Positions 34,848 to 41,367 of a stretch of DNA of 64,000 nt are shown in pieces. Numbering within the stretch: the first letter of the stretch is position 1; every line of letters begins with the position of its first letter. Below the pieces are notes generated by a model. That model was not told the DNA's origin. It was given only the letters and a program-made list of their open reading frames with translations, and made no database searches. The DNA is taken from assembly GCA_947383835.1 (NCBI GenBank), contig CANDEV010000009.1:1-64000 (forward strand), read 5' to 3'. The translations under genes were made by a program, and so were the position numbers. Origin of the DNA: an uncultured Clostridia bacterium. Its GTDB lineage: Bacteria; Bacillota; Clostridia; Oscillospirales; Ruminococcaceae.

Positions 34848-35093
34848 TTAAATCTTCATTAAAAATTTTATTGATTTAACGGCGAAGCAAAAGCCCTGCT
34901 TGAAGCCGTCGCTGAACACTGTGCTGCCGTAGTCGCTTACAAGGTCGTTAAGCTCGTCGGCAAAAATATCCCTGCAATGTGTTTCGGCAAACTCTCCGAA
35001 CTCACAGAAAACGCGTGTTGTTTCCTTGCTTTCATAGCGTGTGAACTCAGAGCTTTCAAGCAGCGCGTTGAGACTGAACATATTATTATCCAT
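34848..35093 (-). CDS. Small hypothetical protein, paralog of 23281-23529
   Basis: An 81-residue protein whose C-terminus DGFKQGFCFAVKSIKFLMKI matches the 23281 protein. ATG 35093 is preceded by GAAAGGAAAA; the longer frame to 35123 starts at a poor codon within the promoter of the first small RNA. Function unknown. It is divergent from the small-RNA/RHH array, so both family members adjoin RHH genes. Confidence 0.7.
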   Translation of the reverse strand: MDNNMFSLNALLESSEFTRYESKETTRVFCEFGEFAETHCRDIFADELNDLVSDYGSTVFSDGFKQGFCFAVKSIKFLMKI

Positions 35094-35151
35094 AAAAATT
35101 TTCCTTTCAAACAGTCTTGACAAGGGAGCAATTCTGATGTATAATAATTTC

Positions 35152-35227
35152 AGACAATTACTTCCTTGTCTATGTGGATAACGTAAGCCGAAACTTTGGT
35201 TGGTGGCGGTTTACGTTATTTCTTTTT
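35152..35227 (+). ncRNA. Small RNA candidate, array copy 0
   Basis: Promoter TTGACA (35117-35122), 17 bp, TATAAT (35140-35145). The ~76-nt transcript has a 5' hairpin, AGACAA and TTGTCT around a loop with ACTTC, and a 3' intrinsic terminator, ATAACGTAA (35178-35186) with TTACGTTAT (35211-35219), then TTCTTTTT. The terminator's right arm is also the last two codons and stop of the RHH gene on the opposite strand. Confidence 0.7.
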
Positions 35228-35399
35228 CCTCTAAATCCTTTTTCACCTTTTGGATACCAAGCCTTATTATGTCGCTTCTTGTGGAGCTGCTTTTTTCACA
35301 GCAAAAATCCAGATCCTCAATAGTCTGTTTATCTGCTCGGATCTTTAACTGTATATCCTTCGGGTTATCGGATTTTGGTCTGCCTGTACGGGGCGACAT
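35211..35399 (-). CDS. Ribbon-helix-helix protein A of the tandem array
   Basis: A 62-residue Arc/CopG-like protein: MSPRTGRPKSDNPKDIQLKI, RADKQTIEDLDFCCEK, SSSTRSDIIRLGIQKVKKDL. The basic GRPKSDNPK arm and strand-helix-helix are typical of DNA-binding RHH dimers common in Clostridia accessory DNA. GAGAGGTG precedes the ATG. Its promoter (35430-35458) carries two GTGTACAC palindromes, pointing to autorepression. The 3' end overlaps the terminator of the opposing small RNA. Confidence 0.82.
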   Translation of the reverse strand: MSPRTGRPKSDNPKDIQLKIRADKQTIEDLDFCCEKSSSTRSDIIRLGIQKVKKDLEEKEIT

Positions 35400-35417
35400 T
35401 TTTTCACCTCTCTTTCC

Positions 35418-35458
35418 GTGTACACATATATTATATTATGGTGTACACAAAAAGTCAA
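35418..35458 (-). promoter_or_regulatory. Promoter and twin operators of RHH gene A
   Basis: Minus-strand TTGACT (35458-35453), 17 bp, TATAAT (35435-35430). The perfect palindrome GTGTACAC occurs at 35441-35448 in the spacer and at 35418-35425 after the -10; centres are 23 bp apart. Confidence 0.8.
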
Positions 35459-35553
35459 TATGCAAAAGTATATAAATTTTCAGCATATTTTTGTATTTTG
35501 TCCATAAAATCCTTTGTGTGCTTTGACAAGTCAATTCTGATGTATAATGATTT

Positions 35554-35630
35554 CAGACACGACTTCTTTGTCTGTGTGGATAACATAAGCCGAGACTTTG
35601 GTTGGCGGCGGTTTATGTTATTTCTTTTTT
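35554..35630 (+). ncRNA. Small RNA candidate, array copy 1
   Basis: TTGACA (35523-35528) and TATAAT (35543-35548) are 14 bp apart here, three fewer than in the other copies. The transcript begins CAGACACGACTTC with the pairing TGTCTG. The terminator is ATAACATAA with TTATGTTAT then TTCTTTTTT. The stem differs from copy 0 at one base pair with both sides changed (C-G to A-T in AACGTAA/AACATAA). Confidence 0.62.
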
Positions 35631-35797
35631 GTTTCGGCATACTGCATTTCAATACCCTTGCGTACAACGTCCGATTTGCTCATTTTCGACTGATCGCAAA
35701 CAGCTTCCAATTTTGAATTTGTATCATCGTCAATTCGTATCCGCAATACTTTGTTTTTAGGGGTATCTGTAAGCTTTGTGCCTTTTTTTATACCCAA
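35618..35797 (-). CDS. Ribbon-helix-helix protein B of the tandem array
   Basis: A 59-residue RHH protein read from a TTG start at 35797, eight bases after AGGAGGTG. It begins MGIKKGTKLTDTPKNKVLRI and continues RIDDDTNSKLEAVCDQSKMS, KSDVVRKGIEMQ. The first helix lacks the GRP arm of the other copies. Its stop TAA lies in the terminator arm of small RNA copy 1. Promoter TTGACA-17-CATAAT lies at 35833-35861. Confidence 0.8.
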   Translation of the reverse strand: MGIKKGTKLTDTPKNKVLRIRIDDDTNSKLEAVCDQSKMSKSDVVRKGIEMQYAETKKK

Positions 35798-35818
35798 AGG
35801 CGCACCTCCTTTTTGATT

Positions 35819-35861
35819 GTGGGCACGATTAAATTATGGTGTGTCTACAAACAAATGTCAA
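35819..35861 (-). promoter_or_regulatory. Promoter and operator-like sites of RHH gene B
   Basis: Minus-strand TTGACA (35861-35856), 17 bp, CATAAT (35838-35833). GTGTCTAC (35841-35848) and GTGGGCAC (35819-35826) occupy the places of the GTGTACAC pair in copy A; centres are 22 bp apart. Confidence 0.65.
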
Positions 35862-35959
35862 TATGCAAAAATGTATAAATTTTCAGCGCATTTTTGTATT
35901 TTGTCCATAAAAAACCCTGTACGATTTGACAAAAAGTCAATTCTGATGTATAATGATTT

Positions 35960-36044
35960 CAGACATGACTTCGTTGTCTATGTTGCCAATCTTTTTACAA
36001 CGTAAACTGCGGCTTTATTCGGCGGCTGTTTACGTTATTTTTTT
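35960..36044 (+). ncRNA. Small RNA candidate, array copy 2
   Basis: Promoter TTGACA (35926-35931), 17 bp, TATAAT (35949-35954). 5' hairpin AGACA and TGTCT with ACTTC in the loop. Terminator AACGTAAAC (35999-36007) with GTTTACGTT (36028-36036), then ATTTTTTT. It is a little longer than the other copies. Confidence 0.7.
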
Positions 36045-36208
36045 ATATCGCTTTCCAACTTTTTAATTCCTCTGCGTACAGCTTCCATTTGCGGTACTTT
36101 TTCCTGCTCGCAATAATCATCAAGAATTTTTTTACTCTCCTCGTCAATTCTTGTTGTTATTTTATAGGGTTTAGGATTATCGGTAGGTCTGCCTGTGCGG
36201 GGACTCAT
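36035..36208 (-). CDS. Ribbon-helix-helix protein C of the tandem array
   Basis: A 57-residue RHH protein, MSPRTGRPTDNPKPYKITTR, then IDEESKKILDDYCEQEKVPQ and MEAVRRGIKKLESDIKK. The GRP arm is present. ATG 36208 is preceded by GTGAGGTGATGAA. Its stop again forms part of the opposing small RNA terminator. Closest in sequence to copy D (shared YCEQE and EAVRRGI). Confidence 0.82.
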   Translation of the reverse strand: MSPRTGRPTDNPKPYKITTRIDEESKKILDDYCEQEKVPQMEAVRRGIKKLESDIKK

Positions 36209-36225
36209 TTCATCACCTCACTTTT

Positions 36226-36264
36226 GACTGTCTTAATTATAAACTAATGACTGTCAAAAGTCAA
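36226..36264 (-). promoter_or_regulatory. Promoter and twin operators of RHH gene C
   Basis: Minus-strand TTGACT (36264-36259), 17 bp, TATAAT (36241-36236). GACTGTC occurs at 36226-36232 and 36249-36255 (centres 23 bp apart), at the same places as GTGTACAC in copy A but with a different sequence. Confidence 0.75.
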
Positions 36265-36362
36265 CATGCAAAAATGTACAAAGTTTATAATTATTCTTGT
36301 GCACTAATGTCAAAAAACTTTTCATAATTTGACAAGGAAATTTTTCTGATGTATAATAATTT

Positions 36363-36432
36363 CAGATAAGACTTTCTTGTCTGTTTTGATAGAACGTTTG
36401 CAACTTTAGCGGGGGCAGCGTTCTATTTTTTT
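36363..36432 (+). ncRNA. Small RNA candidate, array copy 3
   Basis: Promoter TTGACA (36329-36334), 17 bp, TATAAT (36352-36357). 5' hairpin AGATAAG with CTTGTCT (one U-G pair) around ACTTT. Terminator ATAGAACG with CGTTCTAT then TTTTTT. The stem sequence is quite different from copies 0-2, yet pairing is retained. Confidence 0.68.
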
Positions 36433-36599
36433 ATTTCAGACTTTAGCTTGCCAATTCCTCTGCGTACAGCTTCTGCTTTTTCAACATTTTCCTGTTCGCA
36501 GTATGCTTTTAAAGTTTCCGAGGTTTCATTGTCAAGTCTTACTGTTATTCTTTCACTTTTGGAATTGTCACTTTTAGGTCTGCCTGTTCTTGGCGACAT
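36423..36599 (-). CDS. Ribbon-helix-helix protein D of the tandem array
   Basis: A 58-residue RHH protein: MSPRTGRPKSDNSKSERITV, RLDNETSETLKAYCEQENVE, KAEAVRRGIGKLKSEIKK. ATG 36599 is preceded by GTGAGGTGAG. First gene of the array in the direction of transcription. The stop TAG lies in the terminator arm of small RNA copy 3. Confidence 0.82.
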   Translation of the reverse strand: MSPRTGRPKSDNSKSERITVRLDNETSETLKAYCEQENVEKAEAVRRGIGKLKSEIKK

Positions 36600-36616
36600 T
36601 TACTCACCTCACTTTT

Positions 36617-36662
36617 TGTCTGCCATTAATTATATTATAGTTTATGTCTGCCAATAAGTCAA
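36617..36662 (-). promoter_or_regulatory. Promoter and twin operators of RHH gene D
   Basis: Minus-strand TTGACT (36662-36657), 17 bp, TATAAT (36639-36634). TGTCTGCCA is repeated exactly at 36617-36625 and 36645-36653, 28 bp apart. Confidence 0.75.
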
Positions 36663-36705
36663 TATGCGGAATTGTACAAATTATGGAGCATTTATTTGTT
36701 TATTT

Positions 36706-36765
36706 TAGTTTGTCTTTGAATTTTACAGCAATCCTATAAATTTCAAAAGCAAACCAACTGTCCAA
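36706..36765. repeat. R3 end-only relic
   Basis: Both ends of R3 meet here with no interior: AGTTTGTCTTTGAATTTTAC, a ~10-nt gap, then AAATTTCAAAAGCAAACCAA followed by CTGTCCAAA, the same words as at 12771-12800. It is a deletion derivative or a separate minimal member. Confidence 0.6.
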
Positions 36766-36896
36766 ACAACAAAAAACGCAAATAAACAACAATTACAAAC
36801 AAAGAAAAATATTACCAAAAAATAAACCTCGGCTCTGTGCATAAGATATAAAAAAACACTAAAACTATAAAAAAATAACCGATAGGAAGTGTTTCT

Positions 36897-37337
36897 ATGA
36901 GCGTATCAAAACAACAATACGGCGAAATGGTAAAAAAAGCCTCCCCGAATTCCAAAAGCTTTAAGGATATACCCAAAGCCTTTTTGATAGGCGGAGCTAT
37001 ATGCTGCGTCGGACAGGCTCTGAACGACCTTTTGAAAAGCGGCGGACTTGACGAAAAAACCGCAGGTATATGGACCTCCGTCACCCTTGTGCTTATAAGC
37101 GCGGTGCTGACAGGGCTTGGGTACTACGAAAAAATAGCTAAGCACGGCGGCGCGGGAACTCTCGTGCCTATCACGGGCTTTGCAAACGCGGTAGTGTCTC
37201 CCGCGCTGGAATTCAAGTCGGAGGGCTTCGTGCTGGGACTGGGCGCGAAAATATTTATCATTTCGGGTCCCGTTATTCTTTACGGCACGGCGGCTTCGGT
37301 GCTTTACGGCTTGATATATTATTTTATGAACAGATAA
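36897..37337 (+). CDS. spoVAC: Stage V sporulation protein AC
   Basis: A 146-residue membrane protein with four predicted helices. The blocks KAFLIGGAICCVGQALND, GLDEKTAGIWTSVTLVLISA, GAGTLVPITGFANAVVSPAL and EFKSEGFVLGLGAKIFIISG (all characteristic) identify SpoVAC, part of the channel that moves dipicolinic acid during spore formation and germination. AGGAAGTG precedes the ATG. spoVAD and spoVAE are not next to it in this window, which is unusual because they normally form one operon. Confidence 0.93.
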   Translation: MSVSKQQYGEMVKKASPNSKSFKDIPKAFLIGGAICCVGQALNDLLKSGGLDEKTAGIWTSVTLVLISAVLTGLGYYEKIAKHGGAGTLVPITGFANAVVSPALEFKSEGFVLGLGAKIFIISGPVILYGTAASVLYGLIYYFMNR

Positions 37338-37342
37338 AAGCT

Positions 37343-37371
37343 GCGGCGCTGTACAGCCGATACAGCGCCGC
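37343..37371 (+). terminator. Terminator of spoVAC
   Basis: Perfect 11-bp stem GCGGCGCTGTA (37343-37353) with TACAGCGCCGC (37361-37371), 7-nt loop, then GGATTTTAT. Confidence 0.85.
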
Positions 37372-37399
37372 GGATTTTATATGCCCTCAAGACAGGTTC

Positions 37400-38155
37400 T
37401 TATATGCCTTCAAGATAGGTAACTCCCACAACCGTAACGTTGTCAGGACTGCCGTTCCGCATGGCTCTTTCAGCCATATCCGCAAGTCTTTTCGGCAGCC
37501 GTTTGGGACGGGCGAGGATCTCCTCGAACTCCCCCGCGGTGATGTGGTCGGAAAGTCCGTCGGTGCAGATGATTATTATATCGCCGTGAGAGAACCCGCC
37601 CTCTATTTCGCATATCTGCGGCTCCGGATCGCCGTTAAGACTTCCCAGCACGGGGAAGATAACATTTTTTCGCGCGTGACCGTGACGCTCCTCCGGGGTT
37701 ATATGCCCCTGCTCGTACAGCATTTGAACAAGGGACTGATCCCTTGAAAGCTGCTTGATATTGCCGCCGCGGTAAAGATACATTCGCGAGTCGCCGATGT
37801 TTATCATCACAGCTTTTCCGCTTTGCTCCGCGATAAGGGCGCAGAGGGTCGTCTGCATATTGCGGGTATTATGGGTGATGCCGTATTTTTGCAGAGAGTG
37901 GTGGATACTTAAAATTTTCTGCATATAGTCTGTTTTGGGGGACGGTCTCACCGCGGCAAGAAGCTCCAGAGCCTTTCTTGAAGCGACCTCGCCCGAGGCT
38001 TCTCCCGCAACGCCGTCGGCAACGGCGGCTATCAGGGGAGCTTTTGTTTCGGTTTCGTTCTCCCCGCTTGTTATAACATTTTTTTGTATAAGAAAGGCGT
38101 CCTCATTATGGTCTCTTACGGAGCCTGTATCGGTTATACCGCAGCAATAAAACAA
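37400..38155 (-). CDS. PP2C-type serine/threonine phosphatase
   Basis: A 251-residue metal-dependent phosphatase (PrpC/Stp-like): RDHNEDAF, ADGVAGEASGEVAS, NIGDSRMYLYRGG, CTDGLSDHI and GSPDNVTVV carry the acidic metal ligands. No partner PASTA kinase is adjacent, whereas Stp usually lies beside one. The frame is open to an ATG at 38233, but that is upstream of the promoter; TTG 38155, eight bases after GAGGG, is the supported start. Confidence 0.9.
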   Translation of the reverse strand: MFYCCGITDTGSVRDHNEDAFLIQKNVITSGENETETKAPLIAAVADGVAGEASGEVASRKALELLAAVRPSPKTDYMQKILSIHHSLQKYGITHNTRNMQTTLCALIAEQSGKAVMINIGDSRMYLYRGGNIKQLSRDQSLVQMLYEQGHITPEERHGHARKNVIFPVLGSLNGDPEPQICEIEGGFSHGDIIIICTDGLSDHITAGEFEEILARPKRLPKRLADMAERAMRNGSPDNVTVVGVTYLEGI

Positions 38156-38198
38156 AATTTTTTCCCTCTTTCGGCAAATGGTATAAGTATATTTGTAT

Positions 38199-38227
38199 AT
38201 TATAACCTCAAAGCACAAATTTTTCAA
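38199..38227 (-). promoter_or_regulatory. Promoter of the PP2C gene
   Basis: Minus-strand TTGAAA (38227-38222), 17 bp, TATAAT (38204-38199). It lies inside the longer open frame and so decides the start of the downstream gene. Confidence 0.8.
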
Positions 38228-38243
38228 GTGCATTTTGTAAATT

Positions 38244-38335
38244 TGCGGGGCGGAGAACGCCCCGCGGCGAGTGTCTGCCCCCGCAGTTAAATGCTCCGCG
38301 TCTTTTTTTGCAATGCCACCCTATCAAGGCGGCGG
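38244..38335 (+). repeat. R1 repeat, copy between divergent genes
   Basis: GCGGGGCGGAGAACGCCCCG, GTGTCTGCCCCCGCAGTTAA, then an altered GCCACCCTATCAAGGCGGC hairpin. The following 160 bp to the next promoter hold no gene; a GGGGCGTTCCCCG half-repeat lies at about 38438. Confidence 0.75.
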
Positions 38336-38497
38336 TTGAAATACGGCTATATCTGAACAGTCTGCTCATTTGAGGGTGCTTGATAAACTATAGCGATCCT
38401 ATAAAGGATTACCGCATTTCAAATTGGGGACTCCCGTCTCGGGGCGTTCCCCGAAAATTTACCATACATTGATTTTTGGAATTGTTGATTATAACAA

Positions 38498-38526
38498 TTG
38501 ACATATATGCAAAAAAGGTGTATTAT
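38498..38526 (+). promoter_or_regulatory. Promoter of the deacetylase-bactofilin operon
   Basis: TTGACA (38498-38503), 17 bp, TATTAT (38521-38526), with an ~80-nt leader to ATG 38610. Confidence 0.8.
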
Positions 38527-38609
38527 TATAAGGAATAGGTATTTCATTACGGCTCTTCCGCAGGGGAGCTCCGATTCGTAGTATTTCTGCGGGGAATGGA
38601 TCTGAAAAA

Positions 38610-39662
38610 ATGTACTTCGGCAGCGTTAAGTTCTTTAAGCACCTTATATATACCGTTTTCTTCGGCTGGCTCGCCATAGCCACGTTTCTTGCTGTTTTTT
38701 TCGGCGTGAAATACGGGCTGGAGGCTAAAAAAAATTCCGAAGCCGCTGCGCTTGCAAGCGCGAACGCTTCAGAGGAGACCTCGGCGGAGACCCTTTTTCT
38801 GAGAATGATCGGAAAGGGCTGCTCTTCGGAGGAAATTCTTGACATAATAAAGAATAACGACGTTTCGGCTTTCGAAGATTACATTACAAAATACGCCGAG
38901 GAAAACCCCGGTATCTTCGGCGAGACGATCAGCGCGGGAGCTGCCGCAGACGACGGTTCCGCTGACGTTGACACCGCCGCGGAGTACACAAAGCTTTATC
39001 CCGACCTTTATGCCGAAAACCCTCCCTCCGAATTTGGCGAGGACGACGGCACTGTTTACCTCACCTTTGACGACGGTCCCTCCGCAAACACTCACGACAT
39101 ACTTTATATTCTGAATAAATATAACATTAAAGCGACCTTTTTCTTCTGCGGAGGCACGGACGAGGAAAATATGGCGCGCATGAAGGCTGTTGCCGACGCG
39201 GGGCATACTGTGGGATTACATTCCATTTCACATGATTATGAGAAAATTTACGAAAGCGTTGAAAGCTATCTTGCGGATTTTTATGAAACATATAACTGCG
39301 TTTACGAGGCCACCGGCATAAAGCCGCAGATCTTCCGTTTCCCCGGCGGCTCGATAAATAACTACAACAGGCTGACGTACAAGCAGATAATCGCGGAAAT
39401 GACCCGCCGCGGCTTCGTTTACTACGACTGGAACGTAAGCGGTGAGGACGCTGTACACGACGCGAACTGGACAAGCATTTACAACAACGTGCTGACGGGT
39501 ATCGAAAACAATACCTCCGATAAGGCGATAGTCCTGCTCCACGAGAAGCAGCAGACGGTATATGTGCTGGAGGACGTTATTGACAAGCTTATTGCCGACG
39601 GCTATCATTTTGGGCAGCTTGACAACACTGTCAAGCCTATAAACTTTTCATACATAGATTAA
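38610..39662 (+). CDS. Polysaccharide deacetylase, membrane-anchored
   Basis: A 350-residue NodB-family protein. Residues ~10-32 form a signal anchor. The catalytic domain (~145-345) has TFDDGPS with base and metal Asp, the metal histidines in HSISHDY, RFPGGS, YDWNVSGED and the final IVLLHE. These enzymes remove acetyl groups from peptidoglycan or other surface glycans. Immediately upstream of a bactofilin gene with a 39-bp gap; bactofilins often scaffold cell-wall enzymes, so joint action is plausible. Confidence 0.92.
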   Translation: MYFGSVKFFKHLIYTVFFGWLAIATFLAVFFGVKYGLEAKKNSEAAALASANASEETSAETLFLRMIGKGCSSEEILDIIKNNDVSAFEDYITKYAEENPGIFGETISAGAAADDGSADVDTAAEYTKLYPDLYAENPPSEFGEDDGTVYLTFDDGPSANTHDILYILNKYNIKATFFFCGGTDEENMARMKAVADAGHTVGLHSISHDYEKIYESVESYLADFYETYNCVYEATGIKPQIFRFPGGSINNYNRLTYKQIIAEMTRRGFVYYDWNVSGEDAVHDANWTSIYNNVLTGIENNTSDKAIVLLHEKQQTVYVLEDVIDKLIADGYHFGQLDNTVKPINFSYID

Positions 39663-39701
39663 AGGTAGAACAAAAAAATTTGGCAGATAGGAGAGATAAA
39701 A

Positions 39702-40742
39702 ATGAGCCTTAAAGACAATTTTAACCAAGCGGTAAAGGAAATTCTCAGAAAGGACGGTCTCGTGGGAGACGACCTTTCAAAGGAATCAAAAAAGAAATCG
39801 GAGCTGGACAGATATATTGACACTCCTCAGCCCGAGCCTGTGCAGGAGGCAGATTATAACGCAAATTCGGATTTCCCCGAGCCTGACATTGCTCCGCAGA
39901 CCGAAGCTGCGCCGCCTCCCGCAAGCCCTTATGTTCAGAGCGGACAGAACGTTTCCCAGTTCGGGGCGCGTCCCGCGGCTGACCCGTTTGCGGGAAATCA
40001 GCAGCCGCAAAATCAAGGCTTCCCCAATCAAGGGTACAGTCAGCAAAATCAGGGCTACGGTGCGCCCAATCAGGGCTATGGCGCTCCAAACCAAGGGTAC
40101 GGCGCGCCCAATAATATGAATAATATGGGTCAGCCCTCACAGGGCGGCTTCGGGCAGCAAAATCAAGGCTTCGGAGGTTCTTCCGCAGGCTTCAACGGAA
40201 GCCAAGGCTTCGGCGGCGGAAACGTCCCGCCTGCGCCTCCGTCATACGGCGGAAACGAGGAGTCTCCCTACTACGAGACCGAGGAGACCACGATCATATC
40301 AAGGAATACTATTATTAACGGAAATATACGCTCCTTTGCCAACGTCAACATCGACGGCAGCGTTAAGGGCGACGTGCGTATCACAAAGAATATCAGCGTT
40401 GCGGGCAAGGTCGTAGGCGATGTTGAGTGCAACGACACCATTATGACAGGGGCTTCAATGCAGGGCAATCTTTCTTCAAAGGGCAGGGTGCAGATGGACA
40501 GGGATACTATTATTCTCGGTGACATCGCGGCGCAGTACCTTGACCTTAACGGCAAGATAAAGGGCAACGTTGACATCGGCGGGAAAGCCGAGTTCAAGAC
40601 GGACGCTATCGTTATGGGCAACATTACCGCTTCGACCATAACAGTCCTTGACGGAGCGACAATTCAGGGTTATGTAAACACGACCTTCCTCCAGGAAAGC
40701 TCGTCCAACATCTTCCCCGAGGCTATCGCTGTTACAGAATAG
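39702..40742 (+). CDS. Bactofilin with long Gln/Asn/Gly-rich N-terminal tail
   Basis: A 346-residue polymer-forming protein. The last ~150 residues are a bactofilin beta-helix (INGNIRSFANVNIDGSVKGD, ISVAGKVVGDVECNDTIMTG, ILGDIAAQYLDLNGKIKGNV). The first ~195 residues are disordered, with repeats NQGYGAPNQGYGAPNQGYGA and Pro/Gln runs. Bactofilins form non-nucleotide filaments under the membrane. The tail is far longer than the ~20-30 residues usual for the family. AGGAGAG precedes the ATG. R1 begins right at the stop TAG. Confidence 0.9.
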   Translation: MSLKDNFNQAVKEILRKDGLVGDDLSKESKKKSELDRYIDTPQPEPVQEADYNANSDFPEPDIAPQTEAAPPPASPYVQSGQNVSQFGARPAADPFAGNQQPQNQGFPNQGYSQQNQGYGAPNQGYGAPNQGYGAPNNMNNMGQPSQGGFGQQNQGFGGSSAGFNGSQGFGGGNVPPAPPSYGGNEESPYYETEETTIISRNTIINGNIRSFANVNIDGSVKGDVRITKNISVAGKVVGDVECNDTIMTGASMQGNLSSKGRVQMDRDTIILGDIAAQYLDLNGKIKGNVDIGGKAEFKTDAIVMGNITASTITVLDGATIQGYVNTTFLQESSSNIFPEAIAVTE

Positions 40743-40832
40743 CGGGGGCGGGGAACGCCCCGCGGCGGGAGTCACCCCCAAAGTTAAATATAATAAATTT
40801 TCATTTTGCAATGCCCCCTCAAGGGGGCGGGC
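40743..40832 (+). repeat. R1 repeat, after the bactofilin gene
   Basis: GCGGGGGCGGGGAACGCCCC, GAGTCACCCCCAAAGTTAAA, A/T core, GCCCCCTCAAGGGGGC. It abuts the stop codon of the upstream gene. Confidence 0.85.
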
Positions 40833-40881
40833 GAGTGAATTGCATTTACAGGGCGGATTTTCCGCGGCGTGATAAAGGGGC

Positions 40882-41316
40882 GTGACGAAAATTACCGGAT
40901 CTTTCAAAAAGGCTTTGCCGTATATATTGGTCAATATCGTCTGCCTTATACTGCCGCTGATTTTATACAGGCTTAACGAGACTGCGTTTATAATACTTTC
41001 ATTATTGGTATTCGCCGAAATTGCAGAAACTGTCGGCGCGGCGGCTTCCTTGTACAGCGCAGGCGCTTTTATAAAAGGCTTAGCTGCTGTTTCGGCGGTG
41101 TTGCTGATAAATGTTTTCGCCTTTAAATCAGTAAAAAACGACAAACCCCAAACGGGGGTAATTCTGTCGCTGCTGGGCGGGGCGGTATGTTCGTTTATTG
41201 CGGTTAAAACCGTGAACGGAAATTACCGTGCAAAGACGGCAATATATGTTATTTTCAACATTTTTATATGGATATTGGTATGGCTTGCCGTTCCGATAAT
41301 TAGGGTGTTTTTATGA
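40882..41316 (+). CDS. Small polytopic membrane protein, unknown
   Basis: A 144-residue protein with four hydrophobic helices: YILVNIVCLILPLILYRL, AFIILSLLVFAEIAETVGAA, AAVSAVLLINVFAF and a final AIYVIFNIFIWILVWLAVPI. The loop between helices 3 and 4 has a Lys-Asn-Asp patch. No family recognised. GTG 40882 is the start, just after AAAGGGGC. It is 52 bp upstream of another membrane protein gene. Confidence 0.6.
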   Translation: MTKITGSFKKALPYILVNIVCLILPLILYRLNETAFIILSLLVFAEIAETVGAAASLYSAGAFIKGLAAVSAVLLINVFAFKSVKNDKPQTGVILSLLGGAVCSFIAVKTVNGNYRAKTAIYVIFNIFIWILVWLAVPIIRVFL

Positions 41317-41367
41317 TACGGGGCAGAGGGTTCTGCCGATTGACTTTAATAAAAGGTGGTTAATTTT

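Noticed and set aside
35117..36662. CRISPR or satellite array
   Set aside because: The repeated units each contain a coding gene and promoters, and diverge in sequence while keeping structure.
38156..38233. N-terminal extension of the PP2C gene to ATG 38233
   Set aside because: A TTGAAA-17-TATAAT promoter lies inside the extension, so the ATG would not be transcribed; TTG 38155 has a ribosome site.
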